From: Candidatus Rokuibacteriota bacterium
GTDB taxonomy: Bacteria; Methylomirabilota; Methylomirabilia; Rokubacteriales; CSP1-6
Assembly (NCBI GenBank): GCA_016177555.1
Contig: JACOVB010000490.1
Coordinates: 1-7,318 of the forward strand
DNA length: 7,318 nucleotides
Reading direction: 5' to 3'
Below the pieces are notes generated by a model that was given only the letters and a program-made list of their open reading frames with translations, made no database searches and had not been told where the DNA came from. The position numbers and the translations under genes are program-made. Shown in pieces: positions 4,901-7,318 of the stretch. Numbering within the stretch: position 1 is the stretch's first letter; each line of letters begins with the position of its first letter.

Positions 4901-7186
4901 TCAGGCGTCGAGGTCGAGGGACTCCTGGGCGGCAGACGCCGCCTCGTCCTCCTCCACGACGGGACGAAGCCCCTCCCGATCGATGAAGGGCCGGAACTTC
5001 TCCGAGAGGTCGCGGAGCTTGGCGAGGTAGTAGGCGGTGTTCTCGTCGGGTGTTCCCGCATCCCAGGAGGCGGCGAGCCTGGCGTTCTCGTTGACCTTGA
5101 CCCGGGGCCCCGTGCCCGTGACGTAGTAGGAGAGCTGATCGCCGGCCTGGTAGGGGCGTGAGGACCGGAGTGCCAGCTCGTAGAGCGCGCTGGCGTTCCG
5201 CTTCCCCGCCGTGACCTTCTCCTGGTAGCTCGGCAGCGACTCCTGCAGCGTCTCCGTCTTCATGAACTGCTGCACGGTCACGCGCCGGGCGGTGAAGTCC
5301 TCTTCCCAGCGACGCAGGAGCGCCGGGATCTCCTCGCGACGGCCCGTGAGGAGCAGGCGGAACATCTGCTCCATCCACTGGCGCTGGAAGAGCTCGAGTC
5401 CACGCGAGCGCAGGCTCGACCCCTTGATCAGGATCTTGCCGGCGGCATCCAGCAGCACGTAGTTCTTCATCTTGTAGCTCAGCATGGCCACGTAGCGGCC
5501 CGCGAGCTCGAGCTGGATGCCCTCGGGCAGGACAGCGGACAGGTCGGCAAGGAGAGCCTCGGCGGAGGCGGGTTGCGAATCGGGAGCGGTGAAGTAGATC
5601 CCGTCCGTGTCCACCTCGATGACGCTCGCCCCAAGCTCCCGCAGCCGGTGCACCAGTGCCGTCACGAGGCGCCGCCCCTCCGCCGTGACGCGGTTGGCGG
5701 CGTCGTAGTCGCTCCAGTGGGCGAACGAGGCGCCGAGGTAGCCGTAGAAGGAGTTGATGAGGGTCTTGAAGGTCTGCTGGAGCGCGGTGAGCAGGAGGCG
5801 GTCGGCCTCGGCGACGGCCTCCCGGGCCAGGCGCCTGGCCGCCAGGCGGAACTCCCGCAGGTCGCGCAGGAGCGCCGAGAAGATGCCGAGCCTGTCGGAG
5901 GCGGGCGCGATGCCCTGCGCGAGCATGAGCGAGGGGTAGAGCGAGGTGACGTCCACGTGGAGGACGTCGCGCGCGACCCCCTGCTGGAAGATCGCGGTGT
6001 AGCCCCCCGCCACCGACCGGCCGGGGCCGGGGTGGGGAACGGCCCGCCCGCGGTGGAGGTACTCCCGCAGGAGGAGCGCGTCGATCTTGGTGGCGTTGCC
6101 CCTGAGGACCACCGACTCGTAGTCGAAGGGCAGCGCCTGGGCCTGGACGAAGTAGGGCGGGGAGAGGATGGCGGACAGCGCCAGCGTCTCCAGCACGTCG
6201 TCGCGCGCGTAGGCCATGAGCCGCGCCGGCTCCTCGCGGAAGACGCGCGGGATGTCGTCCGGTGGCAGATAGGTGCGGTCCGGCGCCGCCACGCCGAAAT
6301 GGCGCGCCACGTCCTTCAGGCCGTAGGACGGGAGGTCGCGGGCGGCCACGTCGTAGAGCTGGGAGAGGATCCACGTGTCCACGATGTGCCGGCCCACCAC
6401 CCGGTAGCGGCGGTAGGCGATGGTCCGCTCGGCCACCTGCATGCGGGAGGGATGGCCGCGGAGCGCCGCGCCGTCACGGCCCCACGCGAGGACGACGCCA
6501 TGGCGCCGCGCGCGGGCCTCCAGGTACTCGAGATCGAAGCGGAAGATGTTGTGCCCCTCGAGCACGTCGGGATCGCGCTCGCGAATGAGCCGCGTGCACT
6601 CCTCCAGGAGCGCGGCCTCGGGCATCTCCGCGCCCGACAGGACCGTGCTCCAGCCCGACGAGTCGGCCATCGCGATGGCGATGATCCGGTCGGACTCGCG
6701 CGCCGCGTTTGGGAACTCGAAGCCCGGCGCTGTCAGCACCTCGATGTCCACCGCCATGCGCACGATCTGGCCGAAGGTCATCCCGCGGAACGACGTCTTC
6801 CCGGTCCTGAGCAGGAACTGGTGGGTCGGATCCCCGAGGAAGCGGTACGGGGCATCCGGGGACCCCGGGGTCCGGCCCGAGACTTTCCGGCAATGGTCGC
6901 GGGCCTTCTCGGCCTGGGCCCATGAGGGGAGCACGGCCAGCCAGCGGTAGCCCTCCTCGCCGTCCAGAGGCGTGATCTCGGTGTCTCCCGTGAATCCGCC
7001 AAGGAGTGCGGCGTCGGTCAGCAGGAGGAAAGGCCGGAAGGGCAGGTCGGTCGCGACCGCGCGGCCGGCCTGCCGGGCCCAGGCGCGCACGGCCCCGTCC
7101 CGCGGCTCGAAGGCCACGAGCCCCTCGGTCGCGTCGCGGCCGAAGAGCAGGGGGTTGTCGAAGAAGAGGCGGGGGATGGAGGTCAA
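4901..7186 (-). CDS. polB: Family B DNA polymerase (Pol II-like), with 3'-5' exonuclease
   Basis: This is a complete 761-residue family B DNA polymerase, close in length to E. coli Pol II (783). The proofreading motifs are intact: Exo I DIE (Asp147, Glu149), Exo II HNIFRFD (Asn213, Asp218) and Exo III YARDD (Tyr326, Asp330). The polymerase motifs are also intact: A, DVTSLYPS (412-419, Asp412); B, QQTFKTLINSFYGYLG (470-485, Lys474, Asn478, Tyr481, Gly482); and C, DTDG (526-529). SYKMKNY (570-576) is the usual lysine-tyrosine block. The extreme C-terminus, QESLDL (754-759), resembles a hexameric beta-clamp binding motif. The start is a TTG at 7186, directly after the TAG of the upstream gene. 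There is no better start nearby, and the N-terminus RLFFDNPLLFGR fits family proteins. A role in repair or translesion synthesis is likely by analogy with Pol II, not shown here. Confidence 0.94.
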   Translation of the reverse strand: MTSIPRLFFDNPLLFGRDATEGLVAFEPRDGAVRAWARQAGRAVATDLPFRPFLLLTDAALLGGFTGDTEITPLDGEEGYRWLAVLPSWAQAEKARDHCRKVSGRTPGSPDAPYRFLGDPTHQFLLRTGKTSFRGMTFGQIVRMAVDIEVLTAPGFEFPNAARESDRIIAIAMADSSGWSTVLSGAEMPEAALLEECTRLIRERDPDVLEGHNIFRFDLEYLEARARRHGVVLAWGRDGAALRGHPSRMQVAERTIAYRRYRVVGRHIVDTWILSQLYDVAARDLPSYGLKDVARHFGVAAPDRTYLPPDDIPRVFREEPARLMAYARDDVLETLALSAILSPPYFVQAQALPFDYESVVLRGNATKIDALLLREYLHRGRAVPHPGPGRSVAGGYTAIFQQGVARDVLHVDVTSLYPSLMLAQGIAPASDRLGIFSALLRDLREFRLAARRLAREAVAEADRLLLTALQQTFKTLINSFYGYLGASFAHWSDYDAANRVTAEGRRLVTALVHRLRELGASVIEVDTDGIYFTAPDSQPASAEALLADLSAVLPEGIQLELAGRYVAMLSYKMKNYVLLDAAGKILIKGSSLRSRGLELFQRQWMEQMFRLLLTGRREEIPALLRRWEEDFTARRVTVQQFMKTETLQESLPSYQEKVTAGKRNASALYELALRSSRPYQAGDQLSYYVTGTGPRVKVNENARLAASWDAGTPDENTAYYLAKLRDLSEKFRPFIDREGLRPVVEEDEAASAAQESLDLDA

Positions 7187-7318
7187 CTAGGCAGACTCGA
7201 TCGCCTTCCGGTAGGTCGGCAGGTCCGTGAGCCCCGTGAGCCGCTGGCCGCCCTCGACGATGACCGTGGGGATGGCGCGCACCCGGTCACGGGTGAGCGC
7301 CTCCTCGTAGTCCGCGAG
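7187..7318 (-). CDS. C-terminal end of a thioredoxin-fold (DsbA-like) protein, cut by right edge
   Basis: Only the last 43 codons and the TAG stop are visible. The residues VRAIPTVIVEGGQRLTGLTDLPTYRKAIE show the cis-proline strand typical of thioredoxin folds (IPTVIV), then a beta-hairpin with Gly-Gly, and a closing helix. This order matches the C-terminal ends of DsbA/FrnE-type oxidoreductases, though a thioredoxin or glutaredoxin relative is equally possible. The catalytic CxxC would lie outside the window, so redox activity cannot be judged. It reads in the same frame as the polymerase gene that follows, with one TAG between them, and the two are surely cotranscribed. Confidence 0.6.
   Translation of the reverse strand, partial: LADYEEALTRDRVRAIPTVIVEGGQRLTGLTDLPTYRKAIESA

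Noticed and set aside
1..7318. CRISPR array, tRNA or rRNA gene, insertion sequence or attachment site
   Set aside because: I found no spaced direct repeats, no cloverleaf with a T-loop signature, no transposase motifs and no terminal inverted repeats. Genes cover almost all of the window.

Overview
This window comes from a high-GC bacterial chromosome. Coding regions are GC-rich with mostly G/C third codon positions, and this also creates long meaningless open frames opposite the real genes. Spacing is tight and several starts are not ATG. The gene set (TldD/TldE, MoeA, an RDD membrane protein, a small RRM protein and a family B DNA polymerase) suggests a Gram-negative-type lineage such as Rokubacteria/Methylomirabilota or a high-GC deltaproteobacterium. 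That placement is inference; nothing here fixes the taxon.

Layout: (1) 1-3578, minus strand: a three-gene operon read right to left, moeA, then tldD, then the start of tldE, which runs off the left edge. Gaps are 22 and 5 nt. (2) 3579-3612: a 34-bp divergent gap with a -10-like element for each side, so both flanking genes may have leaderless mRNAs. (3) 3613-4116, plus strand: an RDD-family membrane protein ending in a GC-rich hairpin. (4) 4117-4452: a 336-bp stretch with no annotated long gene. It holds a possible 42-codon cysteine-containing small ORF, a sigma70-type promoter, and a predicted untranslated leader of about 128 nt ending in a hairpin that buries the ribosome binding site of the next gene. 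(5) 4453-4788, plus strand: a small RRM protein with a glycine-rich tail, followed by a strong intrinsic terminator. (6) 4901-7186, minus strand: a complete family B DNA polymerase with intact exonuclease and polymerase motifs and a C-terminal peptide resembling a beta-clamp binding motif. (7) 7187-7318, minus strand: the C-terminal end of a thioredoxin-fold, DsbA-like protein, separated from the polymerase by one in-frame TAG.

Functionally the window is mostly housekeeping: molybdenum cofactor assembly, TldD/E peptide processing, RNA binding and DNA synthesis or repair. I see no obvious new defence or mobile system. The points most worth a second look are the ribosome-site hairpin of the RRM gene, the small cysteine ORF before it, the TAG-TTG junction and clamp-motif tail of the polymerase, and the back-to-back promoters between moeA and the RDD gene.
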